DNA from: Firm-04 sp003446315
Lineage (GTDB): Bacteria; Bacillota; Clostridia; Oscillospirales; Ruminococcaceae
Direction of reading: 5' to 3'
Length of the DNA: 14,038 bases
Assembly: GCA_946530355.1 (NCBI GenBank)
Contig: CAMNAB010000078.1
Location: forward strand, 1 to 14,038
A program made the position numbers and the translations under genes. Shown in pieces: positions 6,190 through 12,947 of this stretch (positions are counted from its first letter, which is position 1; each line of letters starts with the position of its first letter). The notes beneath the pieces were generated by a model. That model was not told the DNA's origin, did no database searches, and was given only the letters and a program-made list of their open reading frames with translations.

Positions 6190-7043
6190 ATGGTTTCTCC
6201 TTTCAGGATCCGGTGCATATCCTGCCGCAGCGGGATGGTCAGGCGGATCAGCTCGCCGGTTTCCGGCTCTGTGAATGAGAGTGCACCGCAGTGCAGCGCC
6301 TGTGTTTGCAGCAGGGTGCAGTCTCCGCCATAGAGCGAATCGCCGAGCAGAGGATACCCGATATGTGCCATATGCACACGAATCTGATGCGTTCTGCCGG
6401 TTTCCAGTGTGCAGGCGAGCAGTGTGCACTGCGGGCTTTCTGCGATCACCCGGTAATGCGTGACAGCATGCTGACCGTCTGCCCGCACGCAGCGTGTGAT
6501 GACCGATTCCTGTTCCCGTGCGATTGGTGCATCTATCGTGCCGGAACCGGTCAGACCCGGCGGAACCAGTGCATAATATGTTTTTTCGACGGCGCGGCAC
6601 AGTTTATGGGCTGCATAGGCATCTTTTGCGATCAGGCAAAGCCCCGAAGTGTTGCGGTCAAGACGGTTCAGCGCATGAAATCCACTGTCCGGATACTGCG
6701 CCGCAAACCAGTTTGCCAAGGTGTCGGTGCGGTGCAGCATGGATGGATGCACCGGCATGCCGGTCGGCTTGTTGCAGACTGCAAGATGCGCGGATTCATA
6801 TGCGACCGGCACATGCAGCGCCGGATTCGGCGTGTGGTCACAGTGCTCCGGCAGATGCAGCACGACGGTATCGCCGTTTGATACAGGATCAATGGTACGG
6901 AGCAGGCTGCCGTTTCGGGTGATGCCGTCCGGAATGCGTTTGAGCTGTTTGATCATGTGTGCCGAGATGCCTGCCTGTCCCCGCAGATACTGCTGCAGCG
7001 GCATCGGGGCTTCACATTGAATCTGCAAAATGAGTGTTCCCAT
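6186..7043 (-). CDS. RluA-family rRNA/tRNA pseudouridine synthase
   Basis: The 285-residue enzyme isomerises uridine to pseudouridine in structured RNA. The catalytic motif is NRLDRNTSG (126-134) with Asp129, which takes the place of the usual HRLDxxTSG. Other family blocks are NKPTGMPVHPS (91-101), VEKTYYALV (152-160), and LETGRTHQIRVHM followed by GYPLLGDSLYGG. The first 70 residues resemble a degenerate S4-like region, as in RluD-type proteins. The ATG at 7043 follows GGAG. It has its own promoter upstream and is coupled by an ATGA overlap to the CPBP protease gene. The target site cannot be assigned from sequence; Firmicutes usually carry several paralogues (YlyB, YhcT, YjbO types). Confidence 0.93.
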   Translation of the reverse strand: MGTLILQIQCEAPMPLQQYLRGQAGISAHMIKQLKRIPDGITRNGSLLRTIDPVSNGDTVVLHLPEHCDHTPNPALHVPVAYESAHLAVCNKPTGMPVHPSMLHRTDTLANWFAAQYPDSGFHALNRLDRNTSGLCLIAKDAYAAHKLCRAVEKTYYALVPPGLTGSGTIDAPIAREQESVITRCVRADGQHAVTHYRVIAESPQCTLLACTLETGRTHQIRVHMAHIGYPLLGDSLYGGDCTLLQTQALHCGALSFTEPETGELIRLTIPLRQDMHRILKGETI

Positions 7044-7126
7044 GATAAATCTCCGGTCGGTCTGTGCAGCATATGTTTGCGGGCGTGTACTGCCGGATGC
7101 TGCGCTTTTTTGTTAATCCGAATCTT

Positions 7127-7155
7127 ATCTTAACATGTGAACAGGAAAATGTCAA
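7127..7155 (-). promoter_or_regulatory. Sigma-A-type promoter of the pseudouridine synthase/CPBP operon
   Basis: On the minus strand TTGACA (7155-7150) and TAAGAT (7132-7127) are 17 bases apart, with TG one base before the -10. The predicted leader is about 75-80 bases. It lies back to back with the sigma-E-like element of the divergent cassette. Confidence 0.7.
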
Positions 7156-7159
7156 GCAG

Positions 7160-7188
7160 ACATGATTTTTTTCTCGCCGGCATACAAT
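7160..7188 (+). promoter_or_regulatory. Candidate sigma-E-type (sporulation) promoter of the SleC-like cassette
   Basis: CATACAAT at 7181-7188 equals the -10 consensus of Bacillus/Clostridium mother-cell sigma-E promoters. Fourteen bases upstream ACATGAT (7160-7166) partly matches the sigma-E -35 (TCATATT, 4 of 7). No sigma-A -35 fits at 16-18 bases. Transcription would start near 7195, leaving about 22 bases with the AAAGGAG site before the start codon. Matching is by eye against remembered consensus sequences. Confidence 0.55.
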
Positions 7189-7217
7189 GCACTAAACCAA
7201 GGAAAGGAGCAATCTGT

Positions 7218-7931
7218 ATGAACCGTCAGGAATTTGAAGACACTGCCCGCCGCTATCGGGAAGAACTGTTTCGCATGTATGCAAGCCAGAATATTACGCC
7301 GCCGCCCAAACCGGAATCTCCGCCCGTGCAGACATCGCCCGCTGTGCAGCAGGTGACAAATCTGCCCGATGTGCCTGATTTCCCCGAAGTACAGCCGGTA
7401 TCTGCCGATCTGCCGCCTGATTCGCAGGATCATTCCGGTGTCAATGCGGATGGTCTGCCGGTGTTTCCGGAACCGGATCCGGCACCCGATCTTCCGCAAA
7501 TGCCTGCGCCCAAGCCGGAACAGGATGCACCCGGTCTGCCCAAACGGGATTATACCGGCATCATTCGGGTGCATGTCACAACGGCAATGGGGACTCGTCC
7601 GGTGGTCGGCGCTGCGGTATTGATCCAGCGCATGTTTTCCGACCGGGAGCCGGAACTCATCGCCGTACAGAATACCGATGAAAGCGGCGAGATCCGTCCG
7701 GTGACAGTGCCGGCACCGCCCCCTTCCGAGAATCAGCGGAAACCGGCATATTTCCTCTATGATGTGGATGTGCAGGCAGGCGGCTACTATCGGGAACGCA
7801 GCACTGATGTGCCGGTCTTTCCCGGCATCACTTCCGTCCAGAATTTCGACATGATCCCCCTGCCTGCCGGTACGGATGAGCCGGTTCCGGGCGGCGGCAT
7901 CACATATTATAATCAAATGCAGCAATACTAA
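7218..7931 (+). CDS. SleC N-terminal (propeptide-like) domain protein with Pro-rich linker
   Basis: The 237-residue protein has a short charged helix (1-24), a proline-rich linker (about 27-108) and a domain at about 112-217 that reads like the N-terminal beta-sandwich of clostridial SleC: YTGIIRVHVTTAMG, an Asp/Glu-containing TDESGEIRPVTVPAP turn, YDVDVQAGGYY, and FPGITSVQNFDMIPLP. In SleC this region is the pro part, removed by Csp proteases during germination. Here it is a separate gene. There is no signal peptide, as for SleC, which is made inside the mother cell. The frame opens 27 codons earlier, but the ATG at 7218 is chosen because AAAGGAG lies just before it. The next gene starts 12 bases after the stop with its own ribosome binding site. 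Domain match from memory; function inferred. Confidence 0.75.
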   Translation: MNRQEFEDTARRYREELFRMYASQNITPPPKPESPPVQTSPAVQQVTNLPDVPDFPEVQPVSADLPPDSQDHSGVNADGLPVFPEPDPAPDLPQMPAPKPEQDAPGLPKRDYTGIIRVHVTTAMGTRPVVGAAVLIQRMFSDREPELIAVQNTDESGEIRPVTVPAPPPSENQRKPAYFLYDVDVQAGGYYRERSTDVPVFPGITSVQNFDMIPLPAGTDEPVPGGGITYYNQMQQY

Positions 7932-7943
7932 AGGGGGAACAGC

Positions 7944-9332
7944 ATGCTCAGCGGTGAAGTGTTTATCCCTGAAACCATCACGGTGCATCTGGGGCTGCCG
8001 GATGCCGATGCTGCCAATGTCACGATCCCGTATATCAGCTATCTCAAGAATTCGGCATGCAGTGAGATCTATCCGACATGGCCGGAAAACGCGCTGCGTG
8101 CCAATATTTACGTCATCAATACCTATGCGCTGAACCGGATCTATACAGAATGGTACCGGTCACGCGGGTATCCGTTTGACATTACCAGCACCACGCAGTT
8201 CGATCAGGCTTTCGTTTACGGCAGAGAACTGTTTGAAAACATCAGCAGGCTGTGCGATGAGCTTGTGCGCTCCTATATTCGCAGGCAGGGCAGCGTGGAA
8301 CCGCTGTTTTCCGCTTTCTGCGATGGTTCCCGCACGCTGTGTGACGGGCTTTCTCAGTGGGGGACGGTCGCGCTTGCCAATCAGGGGCTTGTGCCTTATG
8401 AGATTTTGCAGCGCTATTACGGCAATGATATTGATCTGGTGCGGGCAGCCGAGATCCGTGCACCTGCACCGAGTTATCCCGGTGCGGAACAGACCGTCGG
8501 GATGGTCAGCAATGCCGTGCAGACCATACAGATCGAACTGAACCGGATCTCCCGCAATTTTCCGGCGATTCCCAAAATACCGGATGCGGACGGCGTTTAT
8601 GATGCGAAAACTGCCGAAGCGGTGCGCGTGTTTCAATCCGTATTTGAACTGGAACCGACCGGGATCGTCAATGAGGCGACATGGTATCGGCTTTCGTATC
8701 TCTATGTCAGCGTGAAACGCCTTGCGGAACTGGATTCCGAAGGGCTGGATTACGGCGAGATCAGCCGCAGTTTTCCCGATACGCTGCGGGAAGGCGATTA
8801 CGGCGATGCAGTGCGGGCATTTCAGTATTATCTCGCGGTCATCGGCGCATACTATCAAAGTGTACTGCCCATTCGCATCACCGGCAGCTATGATGCTGCA
8901 ACGGCGGCTTCCGTGCGCTCTTTCCAGCAAACTTACGGACTTCCGCAAACCGGTATTGCCGACCGGCGCACATGGAATGATATATACCGCGCTTATGCTG
9001 GTATTTTAGCATCTGAGCCGCCGAATGCCTGTGCGCGGCTTTATCCGAATGAGGTGCTGCGGGAAGGCGTTTCCAGCCCGAATGTGCGGCTGCTGCAGCA
9101 ATATCTGACCTATATTGCACGCTTTGACCCGAATATCCAGCCGGTTTCCGATACCGGTTATTTCGGGCCTCTGACGAAGGCGGCAGTACAGGCGTTTCAG
9201 CGGGAATACGGTCTGACGGCAAACGGGCAGGTCGGCACGGTGACATGGGATCTGATTACCGGCGTTTATTCCGAAATGCGCTGCGGTGCCGGAAAACTGC
9301 CGTATCAGGCACCGGGCTATGTCATTCGCTGA
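7944..9332 (+). CDS. SleC-like cortex-lytic protein: SpoIID-type domain plus three peptidoglycan-binding repeats
   Basis: Residues 8-165 match the catalytic part of clostridial spore cortex-lytic SleC, a SpoIID-type lytic transglycosylase: PETITVHLG, YLKNSACSEIYPTWP, ALRANIYV, LNRIYTEWYRSRGY, CDGLSQWG and PYEILQRYYGNDI. Glu41 in SEIYPTWP aligns with the catalytic Glu of SpoIID. Three PG_binding_1 repeats follow at about 184-258, 280-352 and 371-443, each with the F-Q-x-x-[FY]-x-L-x-x-[TN]-G...TW signature; SleC normally has one. There is no signal peptide. AAAGGGGG precedes the ATG by 6 bases, so this is a genuine gene start rather than a frameshifted continuation of the upstream SleC N-domain gene. 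Expected role: cortex peptidoglycan cleavage in spores. A housekeeping wall role is the alternative. Confidence 0.85.
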   Translation: MLSGEVFIPETITVHLGLPDADAANVTIPYISYLKNSACSEIYPTWPENALRANIYVINTYALNRIYTEWYRSRGYPFDITSTTQFDQAFVYGRELFENISRLCDELVRSYIRRQGSVEPLFSAFCDGSRTLCDGLSQWGTVALANQGLVPYEILQRYYGNDIDLVRAAEIRAPAPSYPGAEQTVGMVSNAVQTIQIELNRISRNFPAIPKIPDADGVYDAKTAEAVRVFQSVFELEPTGIVNEATWYRLSYLYVSVKRLAELDSEGLDYGEISRSFPDTLREGDYGDAVRAFQYYLAVIGAYYQSVLPIRITGSYDAATAASVRSFQQTYGLPQTGIADRRTWNDIYRAYAGILASEPPNACARLYPNEVLREGVSSPNVRLLQQYLTYIARFDPNIQPVSDTGYFGPLTKAAVQAFQREYGLTANGQVGTVTWDLITGVYSEMRCGAGKLPYQAPGYVIR

Positions 9333-9383
9333 CCGCACCGGCATCACCCGAATATCATGCGATGAAAGGAGCGTGCATGTGCC

Positions 9384-9896
9384 ATGCTGTATACAGATGC
9401 ACAGAAACAGGAACATATTGAGGAGATTCTGACTTTGCTGTATCAGATCGCGCTGCGGGACAGCAGGATCCCCATTGTGCTGCCTGCAAAGACATTCTCA
9501 GAGGATGCTGCATTGGCAGTCCGGGCGTTTCAGGAGACTTACGGGCTGCCGGTCACCGGTGAGATCGACAGCGATACATGGAATGCGATTGTGAATGTTT
9601 ATCATGAGATCACCGATGCTGCGCAGCCGCTGCTGATCTTTCCGCCCGGCGGTTTTCTGCTGCAATCGGGAGACAGCGGTGAACTGACGGAATTGGTGCA
9701 GGTGCTGCTCGATATCGCCGCCAGACATTACAGCAATCTGCCGCGCATTTCTGCGGACGGCATCTATCAGACGGAAACGGCAGATGCAGTGCGTGCGCTG
9801 CAAAAGGCGGCATCTCTGCCGGAAACGGGCATTCTTGACCGTGAAACATGGAATGCACTTGCCGCGCTTATCAATAGTATCCGGCTGGGCATCTGA
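9384..9896 (+). CDS. Small protein of two peptidoglycan-binding (PG_binding_1) repeats
   Basis: The 170-residue protein consists of two PG_binding_1 domains (about 10-73 and 92-164) and no catalytic domain. Each has the conserved core: AVRAFQETYGLPVTGEIDSDTW (two overlapping pieces: AVRAFQETYGLPVTG and GEIDSDTW) and the second AVRALQKAASLPETG with LDRETW. No signal peptide or membrane segment is visible. It lies 51 bases after the SleC-like gene and 20 bases before the AI-2E-family gene, in the same direction, so it is probably in the same operon. AAAGGAG precedes the ATG by 12 bases, slightly long. It may add cortex-binding capacity to the SleC-like enzyme or act as a scaffold; this is inference. 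Confidence 0.82.
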   Translation: MLYTDAQKQEHIEEILTLLYQIALRDSRIPIVLPAKTFSEDAALAVRAFQETYGLPVTGEIDSDTWNAIVNVYHEITDAAQPLLIFPPGGFLLQSGDSGELTELVQVLLDIAARHYSNLPRISADGIYQTETADAVRALQKAASLPETGILDRETWNALAALINSIRLGI

Positions 9897-9916
9897 TCGA
9901 AAGGAGCGAATTGTGT

Positions 9917-11023
9917 ATGCAGCAGAGATCTCCGTTTCAGGAACCGCTGTTCCGCAGCATTGTGCTCGGCGGCAGCATCCTGCTGGTTCTTGCAGCCGTT
10001 TTGATGCATTTGCAAAGCGTACTGCATGCATGCGGCGTGCTGCTGCGTACACTCCGCCCGCTGCTGCTCGGCGTGCTGTTTGCGACCATGCTGGAACCCT
10101 CGTATCTGCGGCTCAAAACGGATTTTTCACGCTTTGCCGAAAAGCATGGCTGCAAAACCGGATGGATCCAGCCGGTTTCACTTGCCGGTGCCATTCTGCC
10201 GCCGGTGCTGATCGCAGTCAGTATTGTTTGCGTGCTGATCCCGCAGACGGCTGCATCTGTCCGGCTGCTTTCCGGCAATTTCAGCCAATACAGCGAAAAT
10301 CTCCTGCACCGGCTCGAACGCTATGCGCAAACACCGCTTGCCCGCCTGCTCTCACCGCAAAAACTCGAAGCGCTTTTTGCAGCTTTGCAGGACAGGCTGC
10401 CTGCCCTGCTGCGCGAAACCTATGACCGGACGGCAGCACTGATCCGCGTGCTGCTCGATGTGCTGATCGGGGCAGTGTTTTCGCTTTATCTGCTTGCCGG
10501 TGCGCCGAAGATCAGAGCCTGTTTCAGCGAGCGTCTGCCGGAAGGAAGCCGTCTGCGTCTGCTTTTGCACGGATGCAGGTCTGTTTGCGGCACATTCTCC
10601 TGCTTTCTCAGCTCACAATGCAGGGAATCACTCATTCTCGGCGGTCTGTGCTACGGCGGCATGCTGCTCTTTCATTTTCCGTATCCGCTGCTTATCAGCG
10701 CCGTCATTGCCGTGACCAATATTGTGCCGTATCTCGGCCCCGTTGCAGGCTCTGTGCCTTGCGTATTGCTGCTGTTGTTTGTCAAACCGGAAGCCGTGAT
10801 GTGGTTTGTGCTGTTTCTGATCGTCTTGCAGCAGGCAGAAAGCAATTTTGTTTATCCCCGCGTCGTCGGACATTCCGTCGGACTGCCGCCTGCATGGGTG
10901 CTCGCTGCCGTGACGCTCGGCGGCGGATTGTTCGGCATCACCGGCATGCTTCTCGGCGTGCCCCTGACAGCCGCCCTCTATGCACTCCTCTTTCCGGCAC
11001 GGGAACAGCAGGATCCAGCCTGA
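9917..11023 (+). CDS. AI-2E/YtvI-family membrane protein
   Basis: The 368-residue polytopic protein belongs to the AI-2E transporter superfamily (PF01594), which includes PerM, TqsA and the Bacillus sporulation protein YtvI. Diagnostic C-terminal blocks are NIVPYLGPVAGSVP, QQAESNFVYPRVVG and SVGLPPAWVL, then GGGLFGITGMLLGVPL. The usual layout is visible: two N-terminal membrane segments, a soluble amphipathic middle region and a cluster of C-terminal membrane segments. The ATG at 9917 is chosen because AAAGGAG (9900-9906) is spaced 10 bases from it; an in-frame TTG lies at 9911. It closes the SleC-like cassette. As ytvI is controlled by sigma-E in Bacillus, a sporulation role would fit, but substrate and role are unknown. 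Confidence 0.88.
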   Translation: MQQRSPFQEPLFRSIVLGGSILLVLAAVLMHLQSVLHACGVLLRTLRPLLLGVLFATMLEPSYLRLKTDFSRFAEKHGCKTGWIQPVSLAGAILPPVLIAVSIVCVLIPQTAASVRLLSGNFSQYSENLLHRLERYAQTPLARLLSPQKLEALFAALQDRLPALLRETYDRTAALIRVLLDVLIGAVFSLYLLAGAPKIRACFSERLPEGSRLRLLLHGCRSVCGTFSCFLSSQCRESLILGGLCYGGMLLFHFPYPLLISAVIAVTNIVPYLGPVAGSVPCVLLLLFVKPEAVMWFVLFLIVLQQAESNFVYPRVVGHSVGLPPAWVLAAVTLGGGLFGITGMLLGVPLTAALYALLFPAREQQDPA

Positions 11024-11110
11024 ATGCACGCATTTCTGACGGAACTGCTGCCCATCTTTGCCGGTGCAACTGTTCAGATTCCCGAAAATCACAGAATTGT
11101 ACGCCGGTGC

Positions 11111-11139
11111 TTGACAAATCTGCAAATTTGTGGTATGAT
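11111..11139 (+). promoter_or_regulatory. Strong sigma-A promoter of the rpmG-secE-nusG-rplKA unit
   Basis: TTGACA (11111-11116) and TATGAT (11134-11139) are 17 bases apart, with TG at 11131-11132 forming an extended -10. The start near 11146 gives an unusually long leader of about 160 bases before rpmG. The interval 11024-11110 between the AI-2E-family gene and this promoter shows no clear terminator. Confidence 0.88.
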
Positions 11140-11145
11140 GTTATT

Positions 11146-11167
11146 ACCTCTTTCCGGAGGTGTTTTT
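11146..11167 (+). other. Hairpin with T-run at the 5' end of the rpmG leader
   Basis: ACCTC (11146-11150) pairs with GAGGT (11157-11161), loop TTTCCG, followed by GTTTTT. The right arm is itself a Shine-Dalgarno-like GGAGG. At 5 bp the stem is short for a terminator, and it would begin at the very first transcribed base, so a 5' stabilising stem or a site that masks GGAGG is more likely. Confidence 0.4.
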
Positions 11168-11170
11168 GTT

Positions 11171-11269
11171 GTGCCCGATTTCCGGCGCTGTGCCTTTGTG
11201 CTTCGGCAATGCAGCCGGTTCCGGCGAAACACGGAAAGAGGGAGGCAAACTTTCTTCCGCAGCACATGA
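11171..11269 (+). CDS. Possible 32-residue leader peptide upstream of rpmG
   Basis: A GTG-started frame (MPDFRRCAFVLRQC...) follows GGAGG (11156-11160) by 10 bases and ends in TGA 36 bases before rpmG. It is Arg-rich with two cysteines. The GGAGG can be buried in the hairpin at 11146-11161. It resembles no known leader peptide, and codon use alone does not support it. The same stretch can fold (CCGGC 11182-11186 with GCCGG 11214-11218, inner GCC/GGC), so it may simply be structured leader RNA. Confidence 0.18.
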   Translation: MPDFRRCAFVLRQCSRFRRNTERGRQTFFRST

Positions 11270-11305
11270 GCCTGCGGGAAAAAATAATACAGGAGGTGCC
11301 GACAA

Positions 11306-11455
11306 ATGCGCGTGAAAATCACAATCGCTTGCACAGAGTGCAAGAACAGAAACTATGTTTCGAAGAAGAACAAGAAGAATAATCCCGACAGAATCGAAAT
11401 GATGAAGCATTGCAGACACTGCAACAAGCATACTCTGCACAGGGAAACAAAGTAA
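11306..11455 (+). CDS. rpmG: 50S ribosomal protein L33
   Basis: This 49-residue ribosomal protein (MRVKITIACTECKNRNYVSK...) is L33 of the large subunit, located near the E site. Four cysteines in two CxxC pairs, C9/C12 and C36/C39, make it the zinc-ribbon (C+) form; many Firmicutes also carry a zinc-free paralogue expressed under zinc starvation. AGGAGG (11291-11296) precedes the ATG by 9 bases. Position directly before secE and nusG is the usual clostridial arrangement, though the tRNA-Trp gene often found between rpmG and secE is absent. Confidence 0.96.
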   Translation: MRVKITIACTECKNRNYVSKKNKKNNPDRIEMMKHCRHCNKHTLHRETK

Positions 11456-11500
11456 GATCCCAATCCAACGGTTCCCTAAAGGAACAGAAAGGACTCTATA

Positions 11501-11764
11501 ATGGCGAAGGATAAGGAGCTTGCTGTTTCCGAAAAGGAGAAGAAATCAGCCAAAAAGAAGGAAAAAAAGCAGGGCAATGCGATCCAGAAGTGGTTTAAGG
11601 ACCTCAAAATGGAACTGAAAAAGGTTGTCTGGCCGGATAAGAAAACCGTCGTCAACAACAGCATCGTCGTGTTTGCGGCTATGCTCGGCTTTGCCGCTTT
11701 TACCTTCCTGCTCGATCAGGGCTTCCTTTGGCTGTTCCAGTTCGCAATCAGCGGCAAGAATTAA
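11501..11764 (+). CDS. secE: Preprotein translocase subunit SecE
   Basis: The 87-residue protein has the minimal Firmicutes SecE layout: a Lys-rich hydrophilic N-terminus, the conserved amphipathic block WFKDLKMELKKVVWPDKKTV (31-50), and one transmembrane helix (about 54-78). SecE clamps SecY in the protein export channel. AAAGGA (11488-11493) precedes the ATG. The N-terminal charged extension of about 28 residues is longer than in Bacillus SecE (59 residues). A small hairpin, GTTCC/GGAAC (11471-11485), lies in the gap after rpmG. Confidence 0.95.
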   Translation: MAKDKELAVSEKEKKSAKKKEKKQGNAIQKWFKDLKMELKKVVWPDKKTVVNNSIVVFAAMLGFAAFTFLLDQGFLWLFQFAISGKN

Positions 11765-11833
11765 ACCGAAGCGGCATGCGAAGCACAGTTTATCAGCACC
11801 GCGCATATTTTGAGCAGAAAGCAGGGAATTGCG

Positions 11834-12385
11834 ATGAATGAGAATGATACCCCAAAGGCAGAGTGGTATGTGATTCATACCTATTCCGGCTATGAGAACA
11901 AGGTTGCGCAGAGCATTATGAGAAAGGCGGAGAACCAGCAGCTCACACATAAGATTCTTGAGGTGCGGATCCCCACCGAACAGGTGCGCGAAATCACAGA
12001 CGGAAAAGAAAAGGAAATTACCCGCAAGATCTTTCCGGGCTATGTGCTCGTGCATATGATTCATGACGACGAGGTCGCTTATCTGATCCGCAGCATCCGC
12101 GGTGTGACCAGATTCCTCGGCGGCGATCCGAATCAATCCGCTACAAAGCCGATTCCGCTGACACCCAGCGAGATCGCAGCAATGGGCGTGGATCTCGGCG
12201 AAACAGTCGAGATCAATCTCAGTGAAGGCGATACCGTCAAGATCGTCGGCACTGCAATGGACGGATTTACCGGCGTAGTCCAGAGCATCAATATCGACGA
12301 GGGTACATGTGAAGTGCTCGTTTCGATGTTTGGTCAGGAAACACCGACAAAACTCGCACTGACAGAGGTCACGCGGGCAGATTGA
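11834..12385 (+). CDS. nusG: Transcription termination/antitermination factor NusG
   Basis: The 183-residue protein binds RNA polymerase and modulates pausing, Rho-dependent termination and coupling to ribosomes. The N-terminal NGN domain begins AEWYVIHTYSGYENKVAQ and includes FPGYVLVHM and RGVTRFLGG; a KOW domain follows near the C-terminus (GDTVKIVGTAMDGFTGVV, then IDEGTCEVLVSMFG). An in-frame TTG start lies at 11810, but the ATG at 11834 is preferred because AGGGA (11823-11827) sits 6 bases before it and family proteins start close to WYVIHTYSG. The gap after secE is 69 bases with no promoter seen. Confidence 0.96.
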   Translation: MNENDTPKAEWYVIHTYSGYENKVAQSIMRKAENQQLTHKILEVRIPTEQVREITDGKEKEITRKIFPGYVLVHMIHDDEVAYLIRSIRGVTRFLGGDPNQSATKPIPLTPSEIAAMGVDLGETVEINLSEGDTVKIVGTAMDGFTGVVQSINIDEGTCEVLVSMFGQETPTKLALTEVTRAD

Positions 12386-12421
12386 TCCGTTCCGCTTTGA
12401 TCGGACAGCAAAGATGCTGTC

Positions 12422-12477
12422 GTGGGAGAGATGCCCTGCCGGACTCCAAAAAAGCAGAGTATCCCGCCAAATACCAC
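12422..12477 (+). promoter_or_regulatory. Candidate ribosomal protein L1-binding leader upstream of rplK
   Basis: GTGGGAG (12422-12428) and AAATACCAC (12469-12477) flank a 40-base core with the stem CTGC/GCAG (12436-12439 with 12454-12457) and ATCCCG (12461-12466). The outer GTGG and CCAC pair. The two flanks match the strands of the 23S rRNA site bound by L1 (helix 76 region, GUGGGAGG...AAAUACCAC as remembered for E. coli). The rplK ribosome binding site lies just after it. L1 is the known autogenous repressor of the L11 operon. Confidence 0.6.
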
Positions 12478-12499
12478 ATAAAACGGAGGAAGATTTAAC

Positions 12500-12925
12500 A
12501 TGGCACAGAAAGTTGTCGGCTTTATTAAGCTTCAGATTGCCGCAGGTAAAGCAACACCTGCACCGCCTGTCGGCCCGGCGCTCGGTCAGCACGGCGTTAA
12601 TATCATGGGCTTCTGCAAGGAGTTCAATGAGCGTACAAAGAATGATGCCGGTATGATTATCCCGGTTATCATCACGGTTTATGCAGACCGTTCCTTCACC
12701 TTTATCACAAAAACCCCGCCTGCTGCTGTTCTCATTAAGAAGGCTTGCGGCATTGATAAGGCTTCCGGCGTTCCGAATAAGAATAAGGTCGCTACCATCA
12801 CAAAGGAGCAGATCCAGAAGATCGCTGAAACCAAAATGCCTGACCTGAATGCAGCTTCCCTTGAGGCAGCAATGAGCATGATCGCCGGTACAGCCCGTTC
12901 GATGGGCGTTGTCGTCGCAGACTGA
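12500..12925 (+). CDS. rplK: 50S ribosomal protein L11
   Basis: The 141-residue protein has normal L11 length. It binds the GTPase-associated region of 23S rRNA and contacts elongation factors and RelA. Signatures include VVGFIKLQIAAGKATPAPPV, GPALGQHGVNIMGFCKEFN, and the C-terminal RNA-binding domain with TFITKTPPAAVLIKKA and the glycine-poor end MIAGTARSMGV. ACGGAGGA precedes the ATG. It is cotranscribed with rplA, 100 bases downstream. Confidence 0.97.
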   Translation: MAQKVVGFIKLQIAAGKATPAPPVGPALGQHGVNIMGFCKEFNERTKNDAGMIIPVIITVYADRSFTFITKTPPAAVLIKKACGIDKASGVPNKNKVATITKEQIQKIAETKMPDLNAASLEAAMSMIAGTARSMGVVVAD

Positions 12926-12947
12926 TTCGCTCTTGGGGCTCCCGCCC

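Noticed and set aside
6190..6600. Upstream extension of the CPBP protease frame
   Set aside because: This part lies antisense-frame within the pseudouridine synthase gene; the ATG at 6189 has a ribosome binding site and the expected N-terminus.
7137..7217. Earlier ATG for the SleC N-domain gene
   Set aside because: It would start upstream of the predicted transcription start, lacks a ribosome binding site and adds residues unlike the rest; the ATG at 7218 follows AAAGGAG.
7929..7946. Frameshift or stop mutation breaking one SleC gene in two
   Set aside because: A strong AAAGGGGG site and ATG directly follow the stop, and the second protein starts at a natural domain edge, so two genes are more likely. 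An error cannot be fully excluded without reads or relatives.
11456..11500. tRNA-Trp between rpmG and secE
   Set aside because: The gap is 45 bases and contains only a small GTTCC/GGAAC hairpin; no tRNA can fit.
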